From Promethearchaeota archaeon (lineage in GTDB: Archaea; Asgardarchaeota; Lokiarchaeia; Sigynarchaeales; MK-D1): a stretch of DNA of 5,046 nt. Location of the stretch: contig JAEOUK010000118.1 of assembly GCA_016839385.1 (NCBI GenBank), forward strand, positions 1 to 5,046, given 5' to 3'. Shown in pieces: positions 4,272-5,046 of this stretch. The translations under genes and the position numbers were made by a program. The notes beneath the pieces were generated by a model that saw only the letters and a list, made by a program, of their open reading frames with translations, did not search any database and was not told the origin of the DNA. Each line of letters begins with the position of its first letter. Within the stretch, counting starts at the first letter, position 1.

Positions 4272-5046
4272 ATGAAAATCAAATCTATTACATTATATTA
4301 TTTCGACATCCCCCTTGAGTCTCCTTTTACAATCTCTTTAGGAACTACTACTGTTGCAAAAAATGTTTTGGTAAAAGTGCTAACTGATACAAAAATTTAT
4401 GGTTTGGGAGAGTGTTGTCCCTATAATCCAGTTACGGGAGATTCTCAAGAATCAGCGATTGAGAGTGGAAAATTGATTGCTCAAACTTTGGTTGGAAAAA
4501 ATCCACTAGAAATTGATCTAATAAAGAAAAAAATGAATGATGAGTTTCAATATAATTCTCAAATCCGATGGGCTTATGATAGTGCATTATTTGATATTAT
4601 AGGGAAAAGAGCGAAAATGCCAGTTTATTCTTTACTCGGTGGTTCTAACAGGAAAATCCATACAGATCTTACGATTGGGATTCAAAAATCTGTAAAGGAT
4701 GCTCTTAAAATAGCGAAAAAATATTATGATCAAGGTGTCCGGTTCTTTAAAGTGAAGGTTAATGACGATGTTGACTATTGTGTAAACTTAATTAGCGAAC
4801 TACGAAAAATTTATGGAACTAAAGTCCAAATTGCTATAGATGTAAATCAAGCTTGGGATCTTCCTACTGCTGTAAGAGCATTAAAAGAATTAGAACCTTT
4901 CAAACTAACTTTCTGTGAACAACCATTAAAGGTATGGAATAGATATAGTAATAAAATCCTTAGGCAATCTACGGATACACCAATTTGCATTGATGAGTCA
5001 TTATTTAACGAGCATGATGCTTTAGATCTCATTCGAATGGATGCAT
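4272..5046 (+). CDS. Enolase-superfamily enzyme, probable dipeptide epimerase or related racemase/cycloisomerase (partial, C-terminus off the right edge)
   Basis: The frame is open for 258 codons to the window edge; the family is usually 340-380 residues, so about two-thirds is present. The N-terminal capping domain shows PLESPFTISLGTTTVAKNVLV (14-34 with the usual Ser/Thr loop), GLGECCP (44-50) and PVTGD (53-57), then WAYDSALFDIIGK (100-112) and PVYSLLGG (117-124). The barrel carries the KxK motif (Lys160, Lys162) and metal ligands Asp190 (in IDVNQAW), Glu216 (in CEQP) and Asp241 (in IDES). This places it in the muconate-lactonizing subgroup. The GEC-P and VTG-D pattern resembles L-Ala-D/L-Glu and other dipeptide epimerases, whereas DVNQAW is also common in muconate cycloisomerases. 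The second catalytic Lys lies outside. A peptide-related epimerase is favoured without certainty. Confidence 0.87.
   Translation, partial: MKIKSITLYYFDIPLESPFTISLGTTTVAKNVLVKVLTDTKIYGLGECCPYNPVTGDSQESAIESGKLIAQTLVGKNPLEIDLIKKKMNDEFQYNSQIRWAYDSALFDIIGKRAKMPVYSLLGGSNRKIHTDLTIGIQKSVKDALKIAKKYYDQGVRFFKVKVNDDVDYCVNLISELRKIYGTKVQIAIDVNQAWDLPTAVRALKELEPFKLTFCEQPLKVWNRYSNKILRQSTDTPICIDESLFNEHDALDLIRMDA

Noticed and set aside
4847..5032. 61-codon minus-strand ORF
   Set aside because: It is antisense to the metal-ligand region of the enolase-superfamily gene and has no independent support.
1..5046. A defence system, mobile element, CRISPR array or RNA gene
   Set aside because: I found no regularly spaced repeats, transposase or nuclease motifs, tRNA-like cloverleaf or rRNA-like stretch; all recognisable genes are metabolic, regulatory or membrane proteins.

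Overview
This window looks like an ordinary chromosomal segment of an AT-rich archaeon (roughly two-thirds A+T by eye). The archaeal assignment rests on four things: an NDP-forming acyl-CoA synthetase, an AbrB-plus-PhoU regulator of the type archaea carry, TATA-like boxes with oligo-T gene ends, and a translation signal (GTGAT) matching the complement of the archaeal 16S rRNA 3' end. A membrane-anchored left-handed beta-helix protein, with divergent single-gene units and short intergenic gaps, would suit an Asgard (Lokiarchaeia-like) genome. That finer placement is an inference and not proven here.

Layout, left to right. (1) 2-580, minus: the N-terminal CoA-binding part of an NDP-forming acyl-CoA synthetase, running off the left edge. 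(2) 581-725: a divergent promoter region with a nested inverted repeat. (3) 726-1061, plus: a 111-residue protein of unknown family. (4) 1081-1938, minus: a membrane protein with a C-terminal hexapeptide beta-helix. (5) 1939-2056: a divergent promoter region with a shared TATA element and repeated GACTTTT motifs. (6) 2057-2848, plus: a classical short-chain dehydrogenase/reductase. (7) 2922-3131, plus: a doubtful small ORF. (8) 3139-3714 and 3745-4140, minus: the PhoU-like and AbrB-like halves of one regulator, separated by a single in-frame TAA. (9) 4141-4271: a divergent promoter region with a 9-bp inverted repeat centred on a palindromic TATA element. (10) 4272-5046, plus: an enolase-superfamily enzyme, probably a dipeptide epimerase or related racemase/cycloisomerase, cut by the right edge.

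There is no obvious single pathway. The acyl-CoA synthetase and the reductase could both serve acyl-CoA metabolism, and the epimerase could serve peptide or cell-wall peptide breakdown. The genes mostly sit in divergent pairs, so co-regulation is more likely across a shared promoter than in operons.

The most interesting point is the regulator. Reading through the TAA gives one uninterrupted 333-codon frame of the usual length for the archaeal AbrB-PhoU fusion, and the downstream half is the only confident gene here without a TGAT/TGA-like signal or close variant at the usual spacing. No RNA genes, CRISPR arrays, insertion sequences or clear mobile elements were seen.
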